The notes under the pieces were generated by a model. That model saw nothing but the letters and a program-made list of their open reading frames with translations. It made no database searches and was not told the DNA's origin. Shown here piece after piece: positions 1 through 12,600 of a stretch of 64,000 nt of DNA. The translations under genes were made by a program, and so were the position numbers. Numbering within the stretch: the stretch's first letter is position 1; each line of letters starts with the position of its first letter. The DNA comes from Paramecium tetraurelia (Eukaryota; Ciliophora; Oligohymenophorea; Peniculida; Parameciidae), in the NCBI RefSeq assembly GCF_000165425.1, contig NW_001799511.1:164096-228095 (forward strand), read 5' to 3'.

Positions 1-1
1 C

Positions 2-3000
2 ACTGATCCAAATCCTCGTTTACCTAATAGGAGATTGGATCGTAAAGCATAAAAGAGATAAGATCAAATTCCTAAGAAATTTGAATAAGCAAAGGAGGAG
101 AAGGAAACAGTCAAAGCCTCAGAAATAATCTCCAACATTATTAAAGATGTATTTAAGATGGACATAAATGAATTTGAGCAAATGAATTCACCTGAAAAAC
201 TGAATAAAGAATATAAATTTTAAGAAATTGATCCAGAAAAAAGGAAATATTTAAGAATGAAAATACCTCTCAATAAAAGGTAGGAATAATTCGAGTAGGA
301 GTTATTAAATGTGAAATCTGACTTAAAATTAAAAATATAAGAGATTCGTATGCCTTAATTAAAAAATGCTGGTAATAATTCTTAAAAGGATGACAATACC
401 TTCAGTAGACCTAATTCTTAGAAGATTAAATAGAATTCAAGTTCAAATAAATTGTTTTTTAATTCAAGTAATGAAGTAGATGCAATTGATTCTCACATTT
501 GGTTATAAAGTAGATTGGAAAGAATATTAAAATTGAATTCACACAATCTAGACACATAGAAGGCATGGAAAGAATATTGGAGCAACGTAAATTGTACTGA
601 TTTTAAAACATTCTAAGAATATCAACAATAACATAAGAAACCACATCTTGCATCAGACTTAGTCACTATCAATTATGGTGGAGAGAAATCTGCTAAATAT
701 TAAAAGAATGATAATGAGATTTCTGTAAATATCAAGAATTCATCATCACTCACAATAAAGAATAAGTAGATTACTAGTGAACATATTATTTATTTATCAA
801 TGATTTAACCTCCTTTGATAAGTCTATTAAGAGTAGAATTGATAAAAACTTAATTAAATGAAACTGCATTCAAATTATTAACTACTTTATTGAGTGAATG
901 TAAAAGATTAGAATATATAAATATATCCAGTAATACATATCCTAGAAATCAATCGATTAAAATATTATTACTAGATTTGTAGAATCTCAAAATCTTGAAA
1001 ATGTCAGACATGATGATATCAACCAAGTATTTCTTAGATCTCTGTGAAGTTTTGGTCTAAACTAATATTTAAGAGATCGATCTGAGTAACAATCTATTAG
1101 ATCATCACGCTTATGATGCATTAATTACTTTAATTAAATATTTACCATCATTAACATAAATGGATTTCCAATACAATGATATTTTATAGAGTGCAAATTT
1201 GCCACTTTAGAAGAAATAATAATCATGGGAGTACTTAGAAAAAGTGAAATTGAGTTATTAAAGGAGAGTCAATATTGTATTATGATAATTAATATTAAAT
1301 TTTATGTTCTTCACATAAACTAAATTTCATAAACTGAGTTCTTAGAAAGAATTATTGGCTAAGATTTAAGAATTTGAAATCCACACCAATTTTGATTCTC
1401 CGAGAACCTAAAAGGCTTTGCTAAAAATGAATAAGACTAAATATGACTTTAGAAGGAAGTATAATATATTATTGATATTTAAGAAATAAGTTTGAAAAGC
1501 ATAATGAGTTAGAATATAGAAATAAAAGGAATAATAAATCTTTGGATTAATAATCAATTGATTTTGAATATGAGACTTATTTAGAGCAATTATTAAGTAT
1601 TCTCATAAATGACAATTAGATGATTACATGGAACTGAAAGAACAAAGAAAACAAATAAAAGAATGGTTTTAAAAAAAATAGTAAGAAGAAGATGAATTAC
1701 GGGGTTATGAATACATACCATTTAATAGTATAAATTCAGCAACTCCATTTCAATGTCAAACTATAACCATAGATGATAAAATTGGCAAAATCAATTAAGA
1801 AAGATAGAGACAATTAAGTTTGAATAATGCTGAAGTGAAAGATGCATTGCTGCTTGAATTAGATAGAAGATAGTGGGAATAAGCAACCTTGGAAAGAAGA
1901 CAAAAAAATGTGTAAATAAGATCGGCCAAAATTATGGAGATTAAAATGAAAGCTTAGGAATAAAATAAGAGAGCTAAAAAGAAATGTGAAACCTAGAAAA
2001 AGTTGAAAGAAGAATAAATAGAAGGAGACTTAGTTAAAGCAAAAGAATTTTAAGAGAAATTGAATCAAAAGTACTGTTGTTAATTTATACTTTAGAGACA
2101 ACGAAATAGCTACTAAGAAATCTAATATAATTATGGAGAAGATTGAGAAAAATAAGAAATTAGAAGAGAAGATCCTATTTAGAAAATCATTATTGAATCA
2201 TGAATAGTCCGAAACTCTATTTTAGAATATAAGAAAAGAAACTCAAACTGAAGAAAATCGATTAAAATCAGTAGAAAGACAGGCAAAAGATAGGTAAGAC
2301 AAATAATGGAGATACGAATAATAATTATTGAGAATTCATGAAAAAAGCGCATCATCTAAAGCTATTTGGGAATCTGAATTGTGTAATAATTACGGAAAGA
2401 AAATGATCTCTATAGAAGAATAGAAAAAGAAGAATGAGGATCTGATGAAGTAGGAGGCTATTAAAATGTCTAAGGAGAGAAAAGATAAATTGAGGAAACA
2501 TTAATAAAATCTAGAAATAGTTAAGGAAGAAGAAAAGTATATTAAACCAGTATTTTAGTATAGACAATGGTAAATAAAGTTATAGGAGAAATTGTAAAAC
2601 AAAGATGATGTTTCGAAGAAACTAAGAATCAGTAAACTTGAAGAAATCAAACAATTAAAAGAATAAAATGCTTAAAATTAAAGAGAATATTGGTATAAAT
2701 TAGAGTTGAGAAAAAGAAAATAAGTATAAATGATTAATTATTATAAGTTTAGTTAATAAGATTTGTTATTGGAACGATCTTTAAATGCTTAAAAGAAATC
2801 AATATAATAAAAAAATGAATAAGAGAAGCTGCTATTTTATTTGTAGACTTCAAAACAGAAGATGAATTCAGAAATCAGCAATAAAGAATAAAAAATAAAG
2901 TTAATACATTAATAATCATCAACTTAACTATTAGAGTAAGAATTAATCTAATAATTAAATAGATAATTGAAAGAACTTGTTCCAGAGTCAGAATTCATTG

Positions 3001-3071
3001 AATTACAGAAGTAATATAAAATAACTAAAAAGCCTCAAACTGCAAATCCATAAACTACAAATAAATTATGA
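2..3071 (+). CDS. LRR and coiled-coil protein (5' end missing)
   Basis: The frame is open from the window edge, so the N-terminus is missing. It is read with TAA/TAG as Gln to TGA at 3069-3071. Four introns restore one frame: 1460-1484 (25 nt), one near 1588-1610, one near 2065-2089 (25 nt) and one near 2720-2748. Visible parts are a basic, polar N-terminal region and then leucine-rich repeats at roughly residues 260-420 (for example ISSNTYPRN and DLSNNLLDHHAY), spaced as in ribonuclease-inhibitor-type repeats. The last ~500 residues are rich in K, E and Q with heptad-like spacing, a long coiled coil. LRR plus coiled coil is common in axonemal and cortical scaffold proteins of ciliates, but I do not recognise the family. 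It converges on RLP24, with only 32 nt between the two stop codons. Confidence 0.75.
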
Positions 3072-3103
3072 AATTATATTTATTTAAAACACATAATTAA
3101 GAT

Positions 3104-3669
3104 TCAAGCTTCCTCTTCGACCATGTCTTTCTTTTACTGTTTCTTTTACTTTTATGCCTTAAGTTATGCTTTTTCTATGGCTTTTTATTTGATTACTTCT
3201 TTAACTGACTTGTCAGACACTAAATTAATATTCTTTGCCAATTCTGTCTCGACATTATCAAGATTCTGCTTCCTTTATGCTCTTAATCTGCAAGAATTAC
3301 AATAAAATATACCTATTTTTCCAAAAATTGTTTTCTCTTTTTAATCTGATTTTATCTATTTTTTTCATGGCTTAAACAGTATTGATATATAAGTCTCTGT
3401 TATATTTTAATGGTTCGTTTCTCTTTTGCTCAAATTCAAAGATACTATCATTAGTCATCTCTTTTCCAGCTGCTTTTCTGAATGCTTTAGTCCATCTTGT
3501 TTTTCTAGGGTTGTGTTAAGCTTTAAAGTGTCTATGACATTTAGATCTGCAAAATCGAAACATCTATATATTATTCAAAGACTTATACTTTGCTATCATT
3601 TCTAACAAAGACTATTCCGTGTCCTGGATAAATAGGACCAGAGCAAAAATAACATTTTTCAATTCTCAT
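3104..3669 (-). CDS. RLP24: Ribosome biogenesis protein RLP24 (L24e family)
   Basis: The translation starts [18 protein letters not shown] and continues with FCRSKCH and [13 protein letters not shown]. This is the L24e zinc-ribbon signature (CxxC...CxxxC) of RLP24, the placeholder for ribosomal protein L24 on pre-60S particles. Two 25-nt introns lie near 3577-3601 and 3288-3312. After splicing it is 171 residues, close to the usual ~200. The C-terminal ~80 residues are a lysine/glutamine-rich helix, which distinguishes RLP24 from the ribosomal protein itself. In yeast this tail recruits the AAA ATPase Drg1. The gene is head-to-head with midasin, another 60S assembly factor, and only 20 nt separate the two start codons. 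A shared bidirectional promoter is a reasonable inference. Identification is firm. Confidence 0.93.
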
Positions 3670-3689
3670 ATATATTTATATTTTAATTT

Positions 3690-6600
3690 ATGGAGAATTG
3701 GAATTTGATTAGATAAGAATGCAAAGATCAATCAGAATCTGTTATCGCTTACTTATTCTAAAGATTCCCCAGTCTTCGAAACCTACTCAAGAGTTAAATT
3801 TTAAAGACTTTACCAAATTCCTATTTGGTTTGCTATGTGTTAGACAAATGCACCCCTCTAGGAGATGGTGCATTTGCTCTTAATTTGAAAGCATTACAAG
3901 GAATCCTAATAGCAGAGCCAGAAAAAAGGTTGTTCCTTGAAAAAGAATTCTATGACCAAAGACTAAAAAATAGACAAGTGAAACATATTTTTGCGATTAC
4001 ATAACAAAATAAAAGGATTAACACAGGAAATGAAATTTAGGTAGACAAAATAAAATTAAATGAGTTAACCTATATGTTAGATCAAACTAATTTTGTTCTA
4101 ATTTGTGGCCCATTTGGTTGTGGTAAAACCACTTTACTAAAATACTATTTCGAATTACATAAACAAAAAGAATTAACATTATACATGGACGAAACCATAG
4201 ATTTCTAATCTTTAATAGGGCAATTCGTATGTACTGAATAAATTGGAGTATTTACTCATAAAGCAGGACCTTTGTTGTTTTGTGAGAATATTGGAGCTCA
4301 TTTGGTGTTGAAGAATTATTCTGAAACTAGTGAGGACTTCAAATAATAATTAAGAAGAGCCCTATAATTAAAGTATGTTGAAGTAAATGGATAAAAAAAA
4401 GATATATCAAATTTAAAGGTTATTGCAGTACAAAAAGATATAATTGAAGATGAATATGTATTAACTATGGAACCAGTTAGCTTTGAAACTCTTAAACAAA
4501 TTAATTGCAGATATTTTAAAGAAATTCTTGAATAATATCAAATTACTGAATAGAAACCAGAATTAAAAGATTTATATAAATTAAAAAATAGGTTTCAATA
4601 TCATCTAAAAGATTATTAGGATCAAGTTTACATTCCTGAATAAGTCAGAGTTAAACTATGTTTGGAATGTTGGGAGGTATTAAAAGTAGATTTATCTTAA
4701 GTGTTTTAACTGGATTAATTGAGATAAACAACTTATTTATAGAAATATGATCATTATTTAGAGTTCAGTAAGTTGGGGTAAATAGAAATTAATCAAGATT
4801 CTCAATCACTTATTGTTTATAATCAATATTCAAGTCGAATAATGGAATAAATAATGACATGCATATTGAATGATGAAGCATGTCTCTTAGTTGGTGACAC
4901 AGGTTGTGGTAAAACTACGCTGACATAACATTGTGCTTAGTTATTAGGAAAGAAATTGCATATTTATAATTTATCAGAAGGATCCGATTGTCAGGATCTT
5001 ATTGGAGGATTCAGACCATTAAATTAAGAAACCTTAATTAAAATTAATTATACTAAATTTCTCAAATATTTTACTAGAACTGTAGATTGTAAAAAGAATT
5101 AATAATTCATAAATTCTCTTCAAAAATTGTATGCTACTAAGAAGTTTAATATGTTAGTTAAATGTATGATTGAGACAATGTAACAATGTTTGTCCAAAGT
5201 TAACGATGATAAACTGAAAGAAAAAATGAATAAATTAATGAAGAATTTGAATAGTTCAGTATAGGAAATGAGTTTCTATTTTTTGACTGGAAATTTTATT
5301 AAGGCAATGTAGAAAGGAGATTGGGTATTGATAGATGAAATAAATTTGGCAAATAATGAATTATTACAAAAGATATTGCCAGCTATTGAAAAAACTTAAT
5401 TGTTGTTTTATGAAAGAGGAGATGAAAATCCAATTAAAATCCATCCTAATTTTAGAATATTTGGTTGTATGAATCCTGGTACTGATGTTGGTAAGAAGGA
5501 ATTGCCACCCAATATTAAAAATAAATTTACAACCATATATTGTCATGAATTATTAGATAAATAAGATATTATTGATTTTATAAAAGGACTTATTGGTCAT
5601 TCCTTTGATGTTGTAAAATTAGCAGATTTATATTTGAATTTAAAAGACATTTGTAAAAAACACTAATTCAATTTGTAAACATTCTCATTAAGAAATCTAG
5701 CCAGAGCATTACATTACTTCAGAAGTTCTAAATTAAAGAACTAAAATTTAGCAATGTTTAATGGTTTATCATTGGCATTTGGAAGTGGATTAGGAAAGGA
5801 TTCTTAGGAGTTGTTTCATTAACAATTATAAATTAATGGTTTAGATTATAAATAATTTACACCTTCAATAAATTCATAAAACTATAGAGTATTTGATTAA
5901 TATGTGGAGATATATGGATTTCAATTGCCAAGAGGATATGAATAACCAATATCACCTGAAAAATGTGAGTATTTGATAACTCCAAGTAACTTCGGTTATT
6001 TATTATCTTGTTTGAGATGTATATCAGGAACAGGTATTCCTATATTGTTGGAGGGTCCAACAAGTGGTGGTAAGACCTCATTAATATATTTTATTGCTAA
6101 GATTTGTGGTTAAAGATGCCATAGAATCAATAATCACTAGAATACTTAATTGGAAGAATACTTTGGAACTTATAGTTAAGTAGGCAATAGTATTCAATTT
6201 GTTGATGGTCTATTGGTAACTGCAATGAGAAGAGGTGATTGGATAATATTAGATGAATTGAATTTGGCCAGAAGTGAAATTCTCGAAAATCTAAATAGAT
6301 TATTGGATGATAATTAAGAGTTGTTTCTGCCAGAGACATAAACTACTTTAAAACCACATCCTGGATTCAGAATATTCGGAACATAGAACCCAGTTACATA
6401 TAGTGGTAGAAAACAATTATCAAAAGCATTTAGAAATAGATTCATTGAAATTTAAGTAGAAGAAATCTCTACTGAAGATTTAACAAATATACTTAAAACT
6501 AGATGTAAATATCTTCCAGAAACTCATATTCCCTTGGTCAGACAAACTTAAGTTTAGATCAATCTTTTAAGAGCAAGTGAGTCATTATTTATGGGAATGG

Positions 6601-9600
6601 TCACATTAAGAGATCTTATAAAATGGGGCAATAGAATGAAAAATGCAGCTAGTGGTAAGGAATCTACAGCAATGGAAGGATATTGTTTAATTGTTGAGAG
6701 AGTCAGAGATTTGTAATTGAGAAAACAACTATAAACTATAATCGAGAATATTTTTAAAGTTAAATTACATCCTGAAGATTACTATATGGAAGTGCTCAAA
6801 AATAGTGGACTAATAGAATTTAGTAGTAAATATAATATTTAATGGAATCAATCCTTTATTAGAATGACAGCCTTAACTTTGAAATCTATTTAAAATAATG
6901 AACCTGCTTTATTAGTTGGTCCTCCAGGTATTGGTAAAACTACTTTAACTGCAATAATTGCTGATAAATTGAATTTATAAAATTAGCATATAGTTTGTCA
7001 TTAATATCTAGAATTATCTGATTTCGTTGGAGCTTTAAGACCATCTAGAGATGCAAACTCTAATAGTCCATTTTCATTTTAAGATGGTCCATTATTAAAA
7101 TGCTTTAAAGAAGGAGGAGTCTTTCTCATTGATGAAGTTAATATGTGTCCAGAAAGTGTCTTAGAAGGATTGAATTCATGTTTAGAATAACCAGCCACAC
7201 TTACAGTTAATGATCAATTTTATTAAGCTCATAATACCTTTGTTATAATTGCTGCAATGAATCCTTCAGGAGATTGGGGAAAAAAAGAGTTGACTCCAGC
7301 ATTAAGATCAAGGTTTACTGAAATTTTTGTATTTAATCCATTATCTAAAAATGAGATGCATTCTATTGTTTAATAATTTGAATAATTACATTGTAATACT
7401 ATTTGTGAAACTCTTTTATCTCACGAGGATATGACATTTAGAGATCTACTCTAAATAGTAGAACATATTAAAAAATTAAGATAGACAGGATATTCTGATG
7501 AGTCAATAATTATAGAGGAATCAATTGACTTTGCCCTTGATTAGGTTACATCAATTAGAAATAATCTTTATTCAAATATGGAGCTGGAACAAACCCAACT
7601 AATACCTGAAATCAATGCATATAAATTATTAAGAGCCATAAACATCCACAACAAGCCTATTATGATACAAGGTCCACCATAATGTGGTAAAACTCATATC
7701 ATTCAATATTTTGCTAAATAGAGAGGTGTTAAATGCGTAAAAATCATTTTTGATGAACAATCTGATTTGTAGGAATTGTTAGGCACAGATCAGCCTAATA
7801 GCAGTTTAGATTAAATTTCAAAATTGATAGGTCATTAAGTATCATCTGAATAATCTAATGGACAATTTAGATTTGTTCCAGGTCCACTTCTTGAAGGACT
7901 CAAAAAAGGTTACTGGGTTATTTTAAAAAACCTTAATCTCGCTCCATAAAATGTTTTAGAAGGCCTAAATTCAATTTTAGATCATAGAAGAGAGATTTTC
8001 ATCCCAGAATTAGGTCAAATAATATAAGTACACTAAAATTGTAAATTATTTGCTATTCAAAATCCTATGACTTGCGGAGAAGGAAGAAAAGGATTACCTC
8101 TAAGTTTTCTAAATAGATTTATCAAAATTGAATTCCAAAAGTATTCTGAAGAGTTTAAAATACAAATATGTCCCTAAATTAATGTACCTTTGGCAGCGTT
8201 GAATTTGTATAATCTATTATCTTTTAATTAAGCCTTGAGAGATAAATTGTTAATGAATTCATCAAATAATTAAGTTACATCAGATCATATTGATTCTACA
8301 CTTTGGGCACAACAAAGAATTCATTTTAGTGATCTAATTAATTCTGTTACTCATCTGAGATCTGTACTTATTATAGGTGATAAACAAATTGGAAAGAAAT
8401 ACCTAATAGAAAGAGTGGCTAAGTATTGTAACTAATAATTAGTAAACATCTTATTAAGCAAATAAACTGATTCGATGGAATTATTAGGTTAATATGTGTA
8501 AGGAGATTAGGATTCATTGTTCAAATGGCAGTTTAGTAGATTAGTAGAAGCTGCCATTAATGGAGAATGGGTATTAATAGATTCTCCAAGTAGAGAATTA
8601 TTTCCAAAATTAAGTCAATTTATTGAAGAAGATCATTTTACATTATTTGGAATAGATATTCCAATAAATAGTAAATTTAAGATTTTCATTACAACCGAAT
8701 AATTAAATTTGCATCATAATGTAAAATTATATTTGCAAATGCATTCAACATATGAATTTAAACTATCATATTATTAGGATATAAGAAGAATTACCTATCA
8801 AGATTTTGAAGAATTATGTGATCATCAAGAAGTAGTCCTTCAGTACTTTAAAAAATATGATAGCATTATTCCATAATAATAAGTAAAAAGAATGTTATAA
8901 AAATTGAGAATATAAATTGAATCCATTTTATTAACTTAGGATGTAGTAAGTCAATACGAAATTTAATTATTATGTGATTAGATATTTTAAGGCCAAGAAA
9001 ATATCTAAAATACCAATCCATAGAATAGTCTAATTAATTTAAATATTATATTCAAAATTGATAATCCAATCATTGAAATTAAAGATTGTACCCTCAAACA
9101 TGATAATTCTATCATAATTAATTAGATACATAATTAATCTTTAATTAAACGCATTATTAGAGAACACAATAATATTTATTTAGAATATTTTAGTTTTGGT
9201 GAATAACCAATCCTTTAGTAATAATATGATACAATGTTATCAACTAATCTACAGTTGTTTAAAGAAAACTCATTTAAACTTAAAGAATCCTCTAATATTT
9301 AGATTCCAGAATTAAGTAATTCATTGGAAGGATTAATTCAATCAATTGTTAAAGTGAAACTACTACAACAATTAGTCTCTATTCTCCAACAATAACAAAT
9401 AAATTATACTGATGTTAAATTATACGAATTTATGCTTAGATAAACGAACTTTGAATTCTAATACGATACTGATTTATAGAATAATATGATTAAGACAATT
9501 GAAGATTGGAGGAAGTAGGAAATTTTTGATTATATTATCTTTGATAAGAGAATACCCAATATAACAGAAGATATAGTACAATTGAAAAGTAAAATCAATC

Positions 9601-12600
9601 TATTAAGTGAATAATTAAGAGAATCCGAAAATCTGAAAGAATTTGTTTTACTACTTAAATAATGTTTATAAAGTAAGCCTTTGGCAGCAATTGACTCATG
9701 GGTATCAAGTTTATTAAAATCTTAACTCCCTTTATCTTTTAATGAATTCCCACTAATATCTGATTAATTAAGTGTTTTGAATCATTATAGAAATTACTTA
9801 ACAAAGGAAGTCAATTTTGAAAATAAATTAAACATTGATATATATCAACTACAAACTCTTTACAATTATTAGAAAACTGATTTATCTCATCAAGAACTTC
9901 ATTTTGTTTTAAAATTTGTTCAATTCTACATTGATTATTTGAATGTTAATCCAAAAATTTATTCTAATCCATTAAAGATATGTGGAAGTGATCAAATATA
10001 AACCTATATTTAATATCTGAAGAATAGTCATTCAAAAGTTGATTTAAGTCAAACTCAATAAATTATATTATAAGGATTTTTGTAGGCTTAATTATTTGAA
10101 ATTCCATTCTATTAGTCATTAATAAATAGATTTTAGTTTTCTAGATCATAACATATTTATCATAATAAAAAAATAGAAAAAATTATGACTATTGAATTCT
10201 TTTAAAAGATCCTAGATCTAACAGAGGATGATCTTATGAAATTATCCTCAAATGAAATCCAATTGATTATCCTTCAACTTTATTAAGAATAATTAGAATA
10301 AGCACAAAATGCATGTTTTGATTCATAATACCTACTTAAAGGGTATTATTAGGAGAAACATTAACAATTAAGTTAATTATTAGAATCTACGAAACTAAAA
10401 GTAGATTAAATTAAAGAAAGGTTGTTTATAAGAGACCCTAACTAAACAAATTTAGAAGCTACAATGCAATTTATTTAAGATTTAAAATAAGCATTATTAA
10501 CAATAAGCAAAAACATGAATATATCCTACATCGAGGCTTGGATAATCCAATCATATGATAAATATTATTATGGTTTTAAGGATTTCCTATAGCCAATTTA
10601 TGAGTCATTAATGTTTATCTAATATCCAGTTGAACCAACAGCACAACTTTCTAATAGTGGATTCAAATATTAATTAAGAAGTTTGAAGGGTTAAGGTTTT
10701 ATTACATTTTCTGATTAAAAACTCATTAGTTAAGAAGAGAGGGATGTCTTTAAAATGGATGATGCTAAATTGTATATTCTGTTAAGTAGAAAGATTAAAG
10801 GGCTAGTTGTTGAATAATATAATGATAATACTGTAGAAAATGAATAAAAACAATTAGAATTATAATTAAAGAAGGAGTTGAACCAATATAGAGAAGAATT
10901 AGAATATGTTGGAAAAGTAACAACTGATGAATTAAAACATAATGTAAGAGAGGAATTAAGTCAACTAGATATTCTAAGCAAGGAATTCTTAGATTACATT
11001 TTAGAATAAGAATCTTAAAACAAAAATCCATTAATTATAACTAAGATGTTTGGTAGATTTATTTAGCCAACTTTGTCTATTTCTGATGACTTGCACGTTG
11101 ATGCCTTTTTATATAAATTGCAATTTAATAAATTACAAAATGTGTATAAATAGACTGATTAAGATGAAATAACTAAAGCAACTGATTTATTAATGAAGAC
11201 TTTAATTAAAATAAAATAAATCTAAGAAGATGATTTATTTGCAGAGAATGAAGTAATCTAAAGTATGGGAGTATTCATAGTTCATTTGTTAAAGTAGTAA
11301 GCCTATTCAACCCCATTAATCAAATTGATAACTGGTATTGAATTGCTATTGGAAAAGATTGAATTATGGGATAAAACAGTTCCAAAAGAGTTTAAAATCT
11401 ATGGATATGATCTATAAAACATTGTTATTAAATGGAGAAAAATTGAAAGAGATGGATGGAAATATATTTTGGCAAATAAAATTTAAGAACTCTGGTGCGT
11501 AGAAAGCATTATACTATTTAAGTTATTAAGAGATTTATCTCATAATTCTCTTAAAACTTATTTGAATGAGTGTGACATAGGAGTTTTTGAAATAAGAATG
11601 ATAATGCTAAGATAAATTTTACAATATTTAAATTTACAGTAGAGATAATTGATTTCGTAACATATTGAATAAAGCTCAATATTTGTAGAAACCTATAATT
11701 AATAATTAGGATCAACTGTGTAAGGTTATATAAAGGAAGTAGCTGAATATCGTAAATTAGTAAGTTGGGAGTCTAAAAACTATATAATTGTTCAATAAAC
11801 ATCTCACAAGATGCATGGAAAACTAATTAAAGTTTAAGGGAGATTCAGAGCTTATTTGAATGAGAAGATACAAAAAGTAGTTATCAAAACCCAATTACAA
11901 GATGAATTTACTGATTGTGTAGACGGATTCTTACTCAAATCTAAGCAGTTTTAATAAAAGCCTTAAATTAGCAGATCATTCAATTCCATGATTTAAAGTT
12001 TAATTGAGTAAAGTTTAGAAAGAGTGAAGAATTTGAAAGATTAAAAATCAAATTCTAAATTAGCTGCATTAAAGAACTTTTAAGAATATATTAGTACATT
12101 TTTGGGTCTAAAGTTGCACTAATCATATAAGGAAGATAATCACTTATTACAAAATGAAGCTCATCCATTAATCTCAAAAGCTTCATTTTATTATTATAAG
12201 GCGATTTCTGTAATGGAATAATCAGTTCTATAAATTGGTAAATTTGTTCCTCCTGAATATAATACTAAATCATTTTCTTTAATTCTAGATTACATAAGGA
12301 AATTAAATCATTAATTTAAATTAATAAGACCATTAATTAAGACCGATAATGAGTCTATTTCAAAGAATGTATAAGTAGTTCCATAAGATTATCTTAATTG
12401 TTTCAAAGATACTGATATTTATGACTAATTAATCACATTTAATAAAAATTAAGATGAATAATCCTTGTTGAAATTACTTGCTTAAATTGAATCAAAGTTT
12501 CATAACTATTCTGATAAATATGAAAATTCCTATCATATACTCAAACAACTTCATGAATACCTAACATAAATTAAGATTAATGATTTAAAGTATAATATAG

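Noticed and set aside
8517-8702. A short standard-code ORF within the midasin region.
   Set aside because: It is in frame with midasin and only appears separate because TAA/TAG were read as stops.
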